Shown here one piece after another: positions 14,926 to 23,864 of a stretch of 64,000 bases of DNA. A program made the translations under genes and the position numbers. This DNA is from JAICXG01 sp036825615 (GTDB lineage Bacteria; Verrucomicrobiota; Verrucomicrobiia; Chthoniobacterales; UBA10450). Numbering within the stretch: position 1 is the stretch's first letter; the number at the start of each line of letters is the position of its first letter. The notes under the pieces were generated by a model that saw only the letters and a program-made list of their open reading frames with translations, did not search any database and was not told the origin of the DNA. The stretch covers positions 124,001 to 188,000 of the forward strand of contig DAISXY010000007.1 in the NCBI GenBank assembly GCA_036825615.1. Reading direction: 5' to 3'.

Positions 14926-17013
14926 TTATCCGCCGCCCGGAAGAAGTTTGCGCAGCGTCCGCTTGATATCGTTGGCGCTGGGAACGTGCGGCTTGGGGGT
15001 GGCGTGATGATGCGGCTTCTTTTCGTTAGCCGTTTCTTCCTCCGACGCCGGACTGGGCGCATCGCCCGCGCCAGCATTCACGCTCACCTTCGCGCCGCGG
15101 TCCTTGTAGATGTTGGTCTTGTCCGTGCCATCGAAGGTGCAGTTGGTGAGCACGAGTTCGCTCTCGCGTCCGGCGCCCGCGCCAAAGACATGATTGGCGC
15201 CAAAGCGACACTGCTCGAGTGTGATCGCGGCGCGCTCGTTCGCCCTGCCGATGCTGCCGCTGAGGGCGCCCTGGATGTTATCCTGCAAATCGCAATCGGC
15301 GACCGTCGCTGTCGCCTGAACAAAGACGTGCAAACCCTGGCGCTTATTTTTCAGTAATTTGCTTTTCGTCAGGCGCAATTCCGAGCCGCGATCAAGGACA
15401 ACGACGCCGTCGTTGTTTTCCCGAAACTCTGAATCCTCCACGACCGCTGATCCCTTCGCGCAAACCCCAAGGCCGGCGGTGTTGCCGACAAAATGAGAGC
15501 CTTTGATCTCGGCATGGCCGCCCGGCGCGCTCCGATCGCCGACCAGCAATCCGACCTCGGCCGAGCCGGAGATGTCGGTCGCTTCCAGAGTCAGTTGTCC
15601 GCCATCGATCACGCTGACCGCGTGTGGCGTCGAACGCGCGAAACTGCTGTGCCTGACAATTGCGGTTGAGCCTTCGCCGGCGATGGAGAGCGGAAGAGAG
15701 CCGGCAACGACGCCGCGTGATTGGGCGAAGCCGTTCTGATCGAAGCGGCAGTTTTCCATCTCGAGTTTGCCGCCGCGAGTCACGAGAACACCCGAGCGGT
15801 TGGCTTCGAAGTTGTCATGCGTGAGGGTGGCGCTCCCGCCGTCACGAATAACGATTAAGCCGACGGTGCCGCGAGAAGAGCCGCCGTTCGATTTGAACGA
15901 GCTGTTGCTCAAGCTGAGCCCAGCCTGGTCGCTGACGTTGATGCCGCCGGTGTTGTTCATGAACTGGCAATCCTCTGCCGTTAGGCGGGTGTTTGCGCCG
16001 CTCAGGTCGGCTGAGGCTCCATTGCGGTCGTTCAGCCCATTGCCTTCAAAAGCAGAGCCGTGCAGCTCCGCGACCGCGCCGGTCGCCAGGCTCAATCCGA
16101 CGAGCGAGCTCCGGAACGCAGTCTGGTTGAAATTTGCTTTCGCTCCCGACTCAAGCCGGACGGCGGCGCCTTTGAGCGCGCTGAAACTGCTGTCCGCAGC
16201 CCGGAGCATTCCATTCTGCGCCACGCTTACGCCGAGGGCGGACCCGGATTGCAGTTTGCAGCTGTCGAGGTTGAGTTCGGCGCCTTTTGCGACGGAAATC
16301 GCCGGCACGGCTCCGATCGCTTGCGTGGCAATCTGGACGTCTGCCAGCGAAACGCCGGGCGCCTCGACCGCGAGGGCCGGTTTTCCTTCGCTCGCAAGCA
16401 CGACCGGCTCGCCTCCCTTGGAATCGCCGACGAGGTGAAGCGTTTGCCTAACGACAAAGCTTCCTTGGTAAACTCCAGCCGGGATCCGAATTGTGGCATC
16501 GGGCGCGGCGTGCTCAATCGCGCCCGCGAGATCGAACTGCGGCGGGGCAGGCTTGGGCGGTGGAGATGGCGGGAGAACAACGACCGCGGTTGGCGATGGA
16601 GTTGGTGCCGCGGTCGGAGATTTGGCAACCGACGGCATGGGAGTCGAGATCGGAGTGGCGCTTGGAGCCGGGGTCGCGCTCGCTCCCGCTTCAACTTGCG
16701 CGACTTGTTTCGTCGGTTCGGAGGGATGCCTGACGAGGAGAAAAATCGCGACCAGTCCGACTGCGATCATGAGGGCGCCGATGATCCGCTTGTTTCCAAA
16801 GGGCAGACCCGGCGGGGTTGGGCCGGCCCCGGTTCTTTGCGGCGCGGGAATGCGCTCAATTCCGGTCGGAGCTGAGGGAGCCGACGGTGCCGCGGGCGGT
16901 GGCGGCGGTGGGGCGATCAAGTGCGGCGCCGGTGTTCCGCAATCCGGACATTGCGGATGTTTCGCCGGCTCGTACACCCGGCCGCAGGCACAGCGGATTC
17001 GTTTCGGACTCAT
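14926..17013 (-). CDS. Zinc-ribbon, single-TM, right-handed beta-helix protein
   Basis: 695 residues. The N-terminus CACGRVYEPAKHPQCPDCG is a CxC...CxxC zinc ribbon. A Pro-rich linker follows, then one membrane helix (IIGALMIAVGLVAIFLLV) at about 77-95, a Pro/Ala/Thr-rich stalk, and from about 165 a long run of parallel beta-helix repeats (NLDSCKLQSGSALGVSVAQN, AEDCQFMNNTGGINVSDQAG and similar), as in pectate-lyase and NosD folds. A His-rich stretch (KKPHHHATPKPH) ends it. The topology puts the ribbon in the cytoplasm and the helix in the periplasm. Its start overlaps the stop of the next gene by 4 bases, coupling it to the MotB-like and ExbB-like genes. Function unknown. Confidence 0.75.
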   Translation of the reverse strand: MSPKRIRCACGRVYEPAKHPQCPDCGTPAPHLIAPPPPPPAAPSAPSAPTGIERIPAPQRTGAGPTPPGLPFGNKRIIGALMIAVGLVAIFLLVRHPSEPTKQVAQVEAGASATPAPSATPISTPMPSVAKSPTAAPTPSPTAVVVLPPSPPPKPAPPQFDLAGAIEHAAPDATIRIPAGVYQGSFVVRQTLHLVGDSKGGEPVVLASEGKPALAVEAPGVSLADVQIATQAIGAVPAISVAKGAELNLDSCKLQSGSALGVSVAQNGMLRAADSSFSALKGAAVRLESGAKANFNQTAFRSSLVGLSLATGAVAELHGSAFEGNGLNDRNGASADLSGANTRLTAEDCQFMNNTGGINVSDQAGLSLSNSSFKSNGGSSRGTVGLIVIRDGGSATLTHDNFEANRSGVLVTRGGKLEMENCRFDQNGFAQSRGVVAGSLPLSIAGEGSTAIVRHSSFARSTPHAVSVIDGGQLTLEATDISGSAEVGLLVGDRSAPGGHAEIKGSHFVGNTAGLGVCAKGSAVVEDSEFRENNDGVVVLDRGSELRLTKSKLLKNKRQGLHVFVQATATVADCDLQDNIQGALSGSIGRANERAAITLEQCRFGANHVFGAGAGRESELVLTNCTFDGTDKTNIYKDRGAKVSVNAGAGDAPSPASEEETANEKKPHHHATPKPHVPSANDIKRTLRKLLPGGG

Positions 17014-18308
17014 CGTGGACTGGGTGAGACACCTGGCGATCCAAAATTACTGTTCGGGCCAGGTCCGGCCGGGCCACCAAAAGGAAAACCTTGCCCGGGG
17101 CTTTGGCCTTGCCGTCGCCGCGCCTCTTCCATCTTCTGTCTCGCTTGCTCCATCTGCTTAAGCGCGTCCCGGCGTTTCTCCTCAATTCCCGGCTCGGTGT
17201 TCGGCAGCGACATGACTTCGTGAACACGACGCATCGCGTCGAAGAAAGCGCGCTCTTCGGCCGTTCCGCCGACCGGCCCTCGCGGCGCCGGCGCGGGCGA
17301 AGCTCCCGGCGAAGCTGCCGGTGCGGTTTTCGAGAGTCTCCGAAATTCGGCTTCCTGTTCCTCCGGAGTCGCGCCAGTAAAGAGTGGCCGGTAGTTTTCA
17401 TCCACCTTGATTGTGCCGAGAAAAGCCCAGAAACGTTCGTGGGTGAGAGTCACGCCGGGCATCATCTGAATCGCGTTCTTGTTCGCCAGATCGCCGAAGA
17501 GCGCACTCCGGACCGCAATCGTGCGGCGGCCGAAATCGGGCGCGCTGTTCTTCACATAGACCTTGAAAACCGATCCCGGCGTGAGCGCCCCGGTGATCCA
17601 GAAGGAAGTGCCCTGCCCCGGGAAAGAGCCGACGCGGTCGCCCGTCCAGTTGCTCCCCTGCGAGAATTCGGGATTGAAGTCAGGGTTCACCGGCTCGTTT
17701 GTCCCTTTTCTGGTGCGGTTGTCGGCGAGATAAATCCCAACGGTTTCTCCGGCTGAATCGGTCGAGCTAAGGATGAGGAATGGCTGCCGCTGATCGAGGC
17801 TTTCCTGGAGCGAATGGTTTTCGTCCTCAAGCTTCTTCTTCTCCGCATGCAGCTGCTCGTTTTGCGCCTGAAGCTGTTGCTTTTCGCTCTGCAACTGCTG
17901 GTTCAAAGCTTCGAGCTGCTGGTTGCGCGCGCGTAGTCGTTCGTTCTCGGGCCGGAGCCGTTTGTTTTCCGCATCGAGCTGCGCGACCTGGCTGCGCAGG
18001 TCCTGATTTTCCGCCGAGAGTCGGTTCACTTCGCCCTGAAGCAGTTTGATCTGTGCCTCCAATTTTTTCACCAGCTCGCTCAGGTCCTCGACCGATTTCT
18101 GGTCGGCCATGTGGTCCTTCATCTTCTCGATCTCCTGGACGAGCCGGTTCGTTTCCTCCTGCGCTTCCCGGAGTTTCTTCTCCTGTCCGGGCGGCTTGTA
18201 ATAAGGCAGCGCAACCAGCATCATGAAGCAAAACGCACCGAGGGCACCGCAAAGGATGTCCAGGAGGGACATGTTAAAGATGTTGATCTCGCGCCGGCGC
18301 GCTCGCAT
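17010..18308 (-). CDS. MotB/ExbD-like single-TM protein with long coiled coil
   Basis: 432 residues. The N-terminus is basic (MRARRREINIFN), then one membrane helix MSLLDILCGALGAFCFMMLV with an Asp at the start, as in ExbD/MotB stator subunits. Residues about 45-175 form a strong coiled coil (heptads such as EKQQLQAQNEQLHAEKKKLE). A globular region follows, with FWITGALTPGSVFKVYVKN, then a Gln/Gly/Pro-rich tail. No OmpA-type peptidoglycan-binding domain is seen. It is 12 bases downstream of the ExbB-like gene and overlaps the beta-helix gene, so the three form an operon. A proton-driven stator role is inferred. Confidence 0.7.
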   Translation of the reverse strand: MRARRREINIFNMSLLDILCGALGAFCFMMLVALPYYKPPGQEKKLREAQEETNRLVQEIEKMKDHMADQKSVEDLSELVKKLEAQIKLLQGEVNRLSAENQDLRSQVAQLDAENKRLRPENERLRARNQQLEALNQQLQSEKQQLQAQNEQLHAEKKKLEDENHSLQESLDQRQPFLILSSTDSAGETVGIYLADNRTRKGTNEPVNPDFNPEFSQGSNWTGDRVGSFPGQGTSFWITGALTPGSVFKVYVKNSAPDFGRRTIAVRSALFGDLANKNAIQMMPGVTLTHERFWAFLGTIKVDENYRPLFTGATPEEQEAEFRRLSKTAPAASPGASPAPAPRGPVGGTAEERAFFDAMRRVHEVMSLPNTEPGIEEKRRDALKQMEQARQKMEEARRRQGQSPGQGFPFGGPAGPGPNSNFGSPGVSPSPR

Positions 18309-18320
18309 CGCGGGCTGCCG

Positions 18321-19148
18321 TTAGGCGCCGGCATAGAGCCGGTTAATCAGGTTGCGCAGGGTGTAATCGCCGGCGCCGTTCAGGACCGATTCCTCTTTTT
18401 CCTGCACGAGATGAAGGAGAAAAACCAGCAGCGCGCTCTCGACCAGCGCCACCATCGTGCAGTCGAAGCCGATGCCGAGGGTTTTCGCGACCGCCTTCAA
18501 ATCGAGCGCGACGCTCGGATCGCCCGCCTGCGAGAGCGATGCGCCTAACGAGTAGACGGTGCCGATAAAGCCAAGTGTCGGCACGACCCAGGCGATAAAA
18601 CGGACCAGTCCGTAGCGCAGATCCACCCGGTGGCTCATGAGCTCGAGATGCTGATTCATGACCCCGGCTGTCTGCTCGATCGAGGAGCTGGATTGGAACT
18701 GAAGGATCGCGATGTTGATGAGAGAAGGGAGAAAACCGTTCTCGTGATCGAACTGGCCCACGACCTGTTTCCGGATCGGTCCGAGGTCCTGCGAAACGAG
18801 CACGGTCTGGTCATCTTCCGGCAGATAATGGCGGTTGAGAAAACGCTCTTCCCGGGCGGCGATGCGCCAGCGCACGAAGAGGTCGCCGAGGCCGACGAAG
18901 AAAACGATGTGCATCAGGTTCTGGATCGTGAAGGGATAAAAGAAATGGAGCGAGGGATGGTCGAGGACGAGGATGCCGGCGCGGCCGTGGAGGGTGACGG
19001 TGAGAAATGCGATCATGAGCACCCCGCAACCGGCGAAAAGAACCAGCGCCTGGGTCCGGCGCGGTTTGCGCCAGAGCTGATCGAGCCCGCCTAAACCGGG
19101 GGCCGGGGCTGGAGCTGCCTGCACTTCAATCGAGCTGGTGCCGTCCAT
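18321..19148 (-). CDS. MotA/TolQ/ExbB-family proton channel protein
   Basis: 275 residues from ATG 19148 (MDGTSSIEVQAAPAPAPGLG); an upstream frame to 19250 runs through a repeat and is unlikely to be translated. Membrane helices occur at about residues 40-60, 75-95, 180-205 and 225-250. FIAWVVPTLGFIGTVYSLGA and KTLGIGFDCTMVALVESALL are the two pore-lining MotA/ExbB motifs. These proteins form pentameric proton channels that drive a partner in the periplasm. The immediate downstream gene encodes a matching one-helix partner. No tonB or tolA is near, so the work done is unknown. Confidence 0.8.
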   Translation of the reverse strand: MDGTSSIEVQAAPAPAPGLGGLDQLWRKPRRTQALVLFAGCGVLMIAFLTVTLHGRAGILVLDHPSLHFFYPFTIQNLMHIVFFVGLGDLFVRWRIAAREERFLNRHYLPEDDQTVLVSQDLGPIRKQVVGQFDHENGFLPSLINIAILQFQSSSSIEQTAGVMNQHLELMSHRVDLRYGLVRFIAWVVPTLGFIGTVYSLGASLSQAGDPSVALDLKAVAKTLGIGFDCTMVALVESALLVFLLHLVQEKEESVLNGAGDYTLRNLINRLYAGA

Positions 19149-19217
19149 CACAACGCGCCGCATTCCTCGCGCAGAAACGAGGTTAGAAAACAGACGGCGG
19201 TTGGAGCAAGGTGTTTT

Positions 19218-19298
19218 CTCCTGCTCCTGCTCGACGCTTCGGGTAACCACCCGATTACGAGCACGATTAGGAGCAGGAGCAGGAGTAAGAGCAGGAGG
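19218..19298. repeat. CTCCTG/CAGGAG inverted-repeat element, copy A
   Basis: CTCCTGCTCCTGCTCG at 19218-19233 pairs with GAGCAGGAGCAGGAG at 19271-19285. It sits between the divergent ExbB-like and rlmI genes. A second element with the same arms lies on the other side of rlmI (20520-20620). Confidence 0.6.
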
Positions 19299-19341
19299 GG
19301 AGGACTTGCCCTAACGATCGCTCTGCCCGTCAGTGGCAGCC

Positions 19342-20511
19342 ATGGCCGGATTGGTGGTGAAACCGCGCGCCCGCATTTTGCACGGGCATGATTGGGTCTT
19401 TGCGAGCGAAGTCCTGAAAGTGTTCGGCCAGCCTAACGACGGGGATGTCATCTCGCTCAAGGACGGGCGCGATCATCTGATCGGGAGCGCGATCTACAAT
19501 TCCAAATCCCAAATCGTCGCGCGCCGTTTCTCCCGGCGGAAACAGGATCTCGACCTCGATTTCTTCCAGCGCCGGATCGCGCAGGCAATCGAGTATCGAG
19601 AGCGCCGCGGAATCAACCTGCGGCTCTGCCGTTTGGTCTGGAGCGAAAGCGACGGCTTGCCCGGGGTAATCATCGACCGCTACGGCGATCATCTTGTCCT
19701 GCAAACGCTCACCCTCGCGATGGACCAGCGAAAAGATCTGATCGTTAGGGCGGTTGCAGATGCGCTCGGTGAACTGCCCATCATCGAGCGCAACGATGCG
19801 GTCGTCAGGCGAGCGGAAGGAATCGAATTGCGCAGCGGGATTTTGCGCGGCGAATCGCCTGGCGAGATCGAAATCGAAGTCGCGGGTCTGAAACTGGCAA
19901 TCGATCTCCTCCATTCGCAAAAGACAGGGTTTTATCTCGATCAGTTGCCTAACTATGAGCTGGTCGCGCAACACGCGCCTGGCCGCCGCGTCCTCGACTG
20001 CTTTTCCAGCCAGGGCGCATTCGCCCTCGCCTGTGCGCAGGCCGGCGCGAGCGAAGTCATCGGAGTGGAAGTCGGGAGCGAGAACCTCCAGTCGGCGAAA
20101 AAAAACGCCGCCCGCAACCAGCTTTCCATCCACTGGATCGAGCAGGATGTTTTTCAATTCCTGCGCCGGGCTGAAAAGTCGGAGGAACGTTTTGATCTCA
20201 TCATCCTCGACCCGCCCTCCTTCACAAAAACCAAAGGCGGACTGGCAGGCGCGCTCCGTGGCTACAAGGAGCTGCACCTTCGCGCCTTCAGGCTGCTGTC
20301 GCCTAACGGTCTTCTCGCGACTTTTTCCTGCTCTCACCATGTGACGGCCGGGATCATGGAAAAGACGATCGTCGACGCCCTGGTCGACGCGCGCCGTTCC
20401 GCCCGGCGGCTCCGTCGTTTCGAGCAGGCGCTTGATCATCCGGTCGTCCCCACGATTCCAGAGACGGAATACTTCCGCGGCATTCTCCTCGAGATGATGC
20501 CTGGTCGTTAG
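19342..20511 (+). CDS. rlmI: Class I SAM-dependent rRNA large-subunit methyltransferase (RlmI-like)
   Basis: 389 residues from ATG 19342; a GTG 9 bases earlier is also possible. The PUA domain opens with LVVKPRARILHGHDWVFASE; the Rossmann part has VLDCFSSQGAFALACAQAGA (SAM binding), IILDPPSFTKTKGGLAGALR (catalytic DPPSF) and TFSCSHHVTAGIMEKTI (second Cys). This matches the m5C methyltransferases of 23S rRNA (RlmI, position 1962 in E. coli). The stop codon TAG lies inside a CGTTAGGC word. The gene is bracketed by two copies of an inverted-repeat element. Confidence 0.9.
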   Translation: MAGLVVKPRARILHGHDWVFASEVLKVFGQPNDGDVISLKDGRDHLIGSAIYNSKSQIVARRFSRRKQDLDLDFFQRRIAQAIEYRERRGINLRLCRLVWSESDGLPGVIIDRYGDHLVLQTLTLAMDQRKDLIVRAVADALGELPIIERNDAVVRRAEGIELRSGILRGESPGEIEIEVAGLKLAIDLLHSQKTGFYLDQLPNYELVAQHAPGRRVLDCFSSQGAFALACAQAGASEVIGVEVGSENLQSAKKNAARNQLSIHWIEQDVFQFLRRAEKSEERFDLIILDPPSFTKTKGGLAGALRGYKELHLRAFRLLSPNGLLATFSCSHHVTAGIMEKTIVDALVDARRSARRLRRFEQALDHPVVPTIPETEYFRGILLEMMPGR

Positions 20512-20519
20512 GCAAAATA

Positions 20520-20620
20520 CTCCTGCTCCTGCTCGTGATCGTGCTCGTAATCGAATCAACCACCGGCGAACACGAGTGGGAGCGCCGATCACGATCACGA
20601 GCAGGAGCCAGGAGCAGGAT
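20520..20620. repeat. CTCCTG/CAGGAG inverted-repeat element, copy B
   Basis: CTCCTGCTCCTGCTCGTGAT at 20520-20539 pairs with ATCACGAGCAGGAGC and a following CAGGAGCAGG at 20595-20619, giving a stem of at least 20 base pairs with one bulge and a loop of about 50 bases. It has the same core as the element at 19218-19298 and lies just after rlmI. Confidence 0.6.
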
Positions 20621-20702
20621 TTGCGATTTCGAATTGAAAAATCTGGAATTCTCAAATCGCCCATCTAATATCCCGGCGTAGCGTCCGACGGACGAACTGA
20701 TC

Positions 20703-21332
20703 ATGGCTGAACGCATCCGCCCGATGGAACCAATGCTGGAGCTGAACGAAGACGAAAATGTCAGCGCCGAACATCTCGATTCGCAGGTCCAGAAAGCCCA
20801 GGAACAACTCCTCGCTCTCAAGCGCCAGCAGGAACAGATCGAGAAACAAAAGCGCGAGTTGGAAGAACTGAGCCGGCGCCAGGAAGAACTGGAACGCGGC
20901 CGGGCCGAGATGAGCGACAAGCTCACCCGCTCGCTCGTGATTCTCGAACGCGAAGCCTTTGATGCGCAGAAAAAAATGGAGCAACTGCGCGCGACCCGCG
21001 AAAGTTTCGCCCAGCATCTCGATCTGCTCGAAGCGATCGATCCGCGCACCTGGAACCCGGCCGACCTGAACAAGGAATTGAGCCGCGCCCTCAGCACCGT
21101 TGACGACGCCCGGACGGAGTACAACCAGCAGCGCAGCCGGCTTCAGGCCAACGCCGACGACAATGAGGCCGTGCCGCTGCCCGAAACTGGCGCGGCGTTC
21201 GAAAGTGGCGGCGCGTTGGCGCATTCCTTCGGTCAATGGTTGCAAATCGGCTTCGCCTTCACCCTGCCGCTGATCGTCTTCGGATTGATCGCGCTCGTCG
21301 TTTTCCTCTGGCTGAGCGGCCCGGCTCGTTAG
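20703..21332 (+). CDS. Coiled-coil protein with C-terminal membrane anchor
   Basis: 209 residues. Residues about 25-100 are coiled coil (QEQLLALKRQQEQIEKQKRE, LEELSRRQEELERGRAEMSD), followed by a helical stretch with a conserved-looking IDPRTWNPADLNKELSRAL, and a C-terminal helix at about 180-203 (IGFAFTLPLIVFGLIALVVF). It is probably tail-anchored in the inner membrane. The next gene, 4 bases on, has the same plan. Its stop TAG is part of a CGTTAGGC word. I do not recognise a characterised family. Confidence 0.7.
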   Translation: MAERIRPMEPMLELNEDENVSAEHLDSQVQKAQEQLLALKRQQEQIEKQKRELEELSRRQEELERGRAEMSDKLTRSLVILEREAFDAQKKMEQLRATRESFAQHLDLLEAIDPRTWNPADLNKELSRALSTVDDARTEYNQQRSRLQANADDNEAVPLPETGAAFESGGALAHSFGQWLQIGFAFTLPLIVFGLIALVVFLWLSGPAR

Positions 21333-21336
21333 GCGC

Positions 21337-21708
21337 ATGGCTCGACGACGCGCCGCGAGCGACACGCCGCTCAGTCAAAAGCAGCAGGAACTCGCCCGGC
21401 GCGAACAAAACCTGCGCAAAGAGATGGAAGACCTCCAGCGCATGATCGAGGAAGCGCCGCGGGTGGCGGAGGAAATCACGCGCCGGGAACGGGAAGAATT
21501 ATTGCAGCGCGCGAGCGAAGGCCGGGAACGGCTCGATGTCTCGATCGCGCTCAACGACAAACGCTTTGGCGACCTCGGCTGGGAGCGGGCGCCGCGAAGG
21601 CGGCGCCGCTTGCGCAAACAGCGCCGGGAAGGCCGCCTCCTCTTCATCGTCCTTGTCATCGCGCTTGCCGTTGCCGTTCTCTGGCTCGCGACGCATCTGC
21701 CGTTCTGA
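21337..21708 (+). CDS. Small coiled-coil, tail-anchored membrane protein
   Basis: 123 residues: an N-terminal coiled coil (SQKQQELARREQNLRKEMED), a basic patch (RAPRRRRRLRKQRREGR) and a C-terminal helix (LLFIVLVIALAVAVLWLAT). The positive patch before the helix predicts a cytoplasmic N-terminus. It starts 4 bases after the preceding coiled-coil gene, so the two are an operon. It may be part of the envelope complex encoded across rlmI, but only proximity supports that. Confidence 0.65.
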   Translation: MARRRAASDTPLSQKQQELARREQNLRKEMEDLQRMIEEAPRVAEEITRREREELLQRASEGRERLDVSIALNDKRFGDLGWERAPRRRRRLRKQRREGRLLFIVLVIALAVAVLWLATHLPF

Positions 21709-21722
21709 GCCACAGTTTCTCG

Positions 21723-23030
21723 TTAGGCGGCGGCAAGCTGCGCGTCGCGTCGCCTGACGACGAGAAGGGTGACCGCGGCCGCGATCACGCACGCGACCGC
21801 GCCGACCGCCAAAGTCGCCGGAGTCCCGAAGTAGTGCGCGACCGCCCCGGCCTCGAGGCTGCCGAAGGGAATCATCCCGCCGAAAATGAGCGACCAGATT
21901 CCCATCACCCGGCCGCGCATTTCGTCCGGCACGATCGTCTGCACCGTTGTGTTCGAGGTGGAAAAGAAGAGCATCATGCCAAAACCTGCCCCGGCGAGAC
22001 AGAGCATCGCGATCGTCAGGTTGCGATTGAAGGAGAAGATCAGGAGCATGGCGGAAAAGAGCCAGACGCCGCCGAAAGCGAGCGTGCGCGGGGAAAAGCT
22101 GGTCCCGAAGGTGGCGGTGGTGAGGGCGCCGATGAGCGCGCCGACGCCGCTCGCGCCTAACAATAAGCCGTAGCCTTGCGACCCGAGGTGCAAGATGTCC
22201 TGCGCGAACGCCGGCATCAGCACCGAATAAGACCAGCCGAAAATGCCGACAATCGCGAAGAGCGCCATGATCGTGCGCACCCGGACGTGATTCCAAACGT
22301 AGCGAAATCCTTCGAGTGATTGGGCGAGCGCGCCCCCAGCTGCGGCGCGGACTTGGTGCGGCGGCAAGCGCATCATAATGAGCCCGGCAAGGACGGCGAG
22401 AAAGCTCACCCCATCGATGAAAAAGCAGAGCGCAATCCCGACCTGCGCCATGAGAAAACCGGCGACCGCCGGACCGACGATGCGGGCGCCGTTGAACATC
22501 GCGCTATTGAGCGAGATCGCATTCATGAGATCTTCCCGGCTCGCGATCTCGACCACGAACGATTGCCGTGCCGGCATATCGAAGGCCATCGCCACTCCGC
22601 CAAACAAGGCGAGAACGATGATCTGCCAGGGCTGGATCCATTTCGTCCAAACCAGGATCGCCATGGCAAAGGAGAGAACCATCATTGAAATCTGCGTGCC
22701 GATAAGGACGGAGCGTTTTGAAAAGCGATCGGCCATCCAGCCGCCCCAGGTGGAGAAGACCAGCATCGGCGCGGTGCCGGCGGCGGCGACCACGCCTAAC
22801 AATGCCTTGGAACCGGTGAGCTGATAGACGAGCCAGCCCTGCGCCGTGCTCGACATCCAGGTGCCGATGAGGGAGACGAGCTGGCCCATGAAGTAGAGCC
22901 GGTAGTTACGGTGGCGGAAGGCCGAAAAGGTTTTGCGCCACGAGACCCCGCCGGTCGCAACCCGGCGCGGCTCTCCGCGCAGCTCGGATGGGACGGTGGC
23001 GGTGCGTTGGACTTCCGGAGCGTGATCCAT
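21723..23030 (-). CDS. MFS exporter (EntS/MFS_3-like)
   Basis: 435 residues with about 12 membrane helices, starting MDHAPEVQRTATVPSELRGE. FRHRNYRLYFMGQLVSLIGTW then WLVYQLTGSKALLG is the typical MFS_3 start, and WGGWMADRFSKRSVLIGTQ is the loop 2-3 motif. The group includes the enterobactin exporter EntS and macrolide exporters; the cargo here is unknown. It ends in TAA within a CGTTAGGC word and contains two more such words (22155, 22794). Confidence 0.85.
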   Translation of the reverse strand: MDHAPEVQRTATVPSELRGEPRRVATGGVSWRKTFSAFRHRNYRLYFMGQLVSLIGTWMSSTAQGWLVYQLTGSKALLGVVAAAGTAPMLVFSTWGGWMADRFSKRSVLIGTQISMMVLSFAMAILVWTKWIQPWQIIVLALFGGVAMAFDMPARQSFVVEIASREDLMNAISLNSAMFNGARIVGPAVAGFLMAQVGIALCFFIDGVSFLAVLAGLIMMRLPPHQVRAAAGGALAQSLEGFRYVWNHVRVRTIMALFAIVGIFGWSYSVLMPAFAQDILHLGSQGYGLLLGASGVGALIGALTTATFGTSFSPRTLAFGGVWLFSAMLLIFSFNRNLTIAMLCLAGAGFGMMLFFSTSNTTVQTIVPDEMRGRVMGIWSLIFGGMIPFGSLEAGAVAHYFGTPATLAVGAVACVIAAAVTLLVVRRRDAQLAAA

Positions 23031-23149
23031 GCGTGGTGTGCGTTTTTCTCGCCTGCAATCGAGGGAACGCCAAGGGAGAATCGCGCCTAACGAGCAGGGC
23101 TGATGCGCGGCAGAGCCGATCGCGCGCCGCGGTTCGAAACAGTTCCGAA

Positions 23150-23803
23150 ATGTATTTCGCCGATCGAGCCGAAGCGGGCCGAGTTCTCGCCCGTGCGCTC
23201 ACCCACCTTGCCGCGGCGCCCGACCTTCTCGTGCTCGCGCTACCCCGCGGCGGGGTGCCGGTCGGCTTCGAGATTGCACGCGCGCTGCATGCGCCGCTCG
23301 ATGTTTTCGTGGTTCGCAAACTCGGGGTGCCCGGGCAGGAGGAACTGGCGATGGGCGCGGTGGCTTCCGGCGGCATTCGGGTTTTGAACCCGGATGTGAT
23401 CACCGCTCTCGGCACGCGCGCGATGGAGGCCCTTGAGCAGGAGACCGAACGTGAACTGCGCGAACTGGGACGGCGCGAGCGGCAATACCGCGGGACCCGA
23501 CCATTCCCGGAGTTGAAGGGCAGGAGCGTGATCCTGGTCGATGACGGGCTTGCCACCGGCGCGACGATGCGGGCGGCGGCGCGCGCAGTTCGCCAGCGCG
23601 AACCGGCCCGGCTCATCATCGCGGTGCCGGTGGCGGCGGAATCGAGCTGCCGGGAAATGCAGATTGAGGCCGACGAAGTGGTCTGCGCTTTGACGCCGCA
23701 GACCTTCTTTGGCGTCGGCCAGTTTTACCACGATTTCAGCCAGACGAGCGACGAAGAGGTGGGCACGCTGCTGGAAGCTGCGGCCGGGGAGAAGAGAGCC
23801 TAG
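23150..23803 (+). CDS. Phosphoribosyltransferase-domain protein
   Basis: 217 residues from ATG 23150 (MYFADRAEAGRVLARALTHL). LVLALPRGGVPVGFEIARAL then LDVFVVRKLGVPGQEELAMG and VILVDDGLATGATMRAAARA form the PRPP-binding PRTase fold, with VDDGLATGAT as the signature. Members of this group often stand next to erythromycin-esterase or dienelactone hydrolase domains, but none is fused here. The substrate base is unknown; it is not an obvious hpt or upp. Upstream bases 23085-23092 carry the GCCTAACG word. Confidence 0.8.
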   Translation: MYFADRAEAGRVLARALTHLAAAPDLLVLALPRGGVPVGFEIARALHAPLDVFVVRKLGVPGQEELAMGAVASGGIRVLNPDVITALGTRAMEALEQETERELRELGRRERQYRGTRPFPELKGRSVILVDDGLATGATMRAAARAVRQREPARLIIAVPVAAESSCREMQIEADEVVCALTPQTFFGVGQFYHDFSQTSDEEVGTLLEAAAGEKRA

Positions 23804-23864
23804 CCTAACGACAAGAACCCAGCCGTGGTTCCGCCGAGATGGAGGCCACGTCGGAGCTGATGGG

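Noticed and set aside
19330..20664. 444-codon open frame on the minus strand opposite rlmI
   Set aside because: It is an antisense shadow of a clear RlmI gene; the plus strand has all family motifs and the minus product has none.
14926..21708. Zorya-type anti-phage system
   Set aside because: An ExbB-like channel and a coiled-coil partner are present, but the OmpA-like ZorB domain and the ZorC/ZorD or ZorE effectors are absent.
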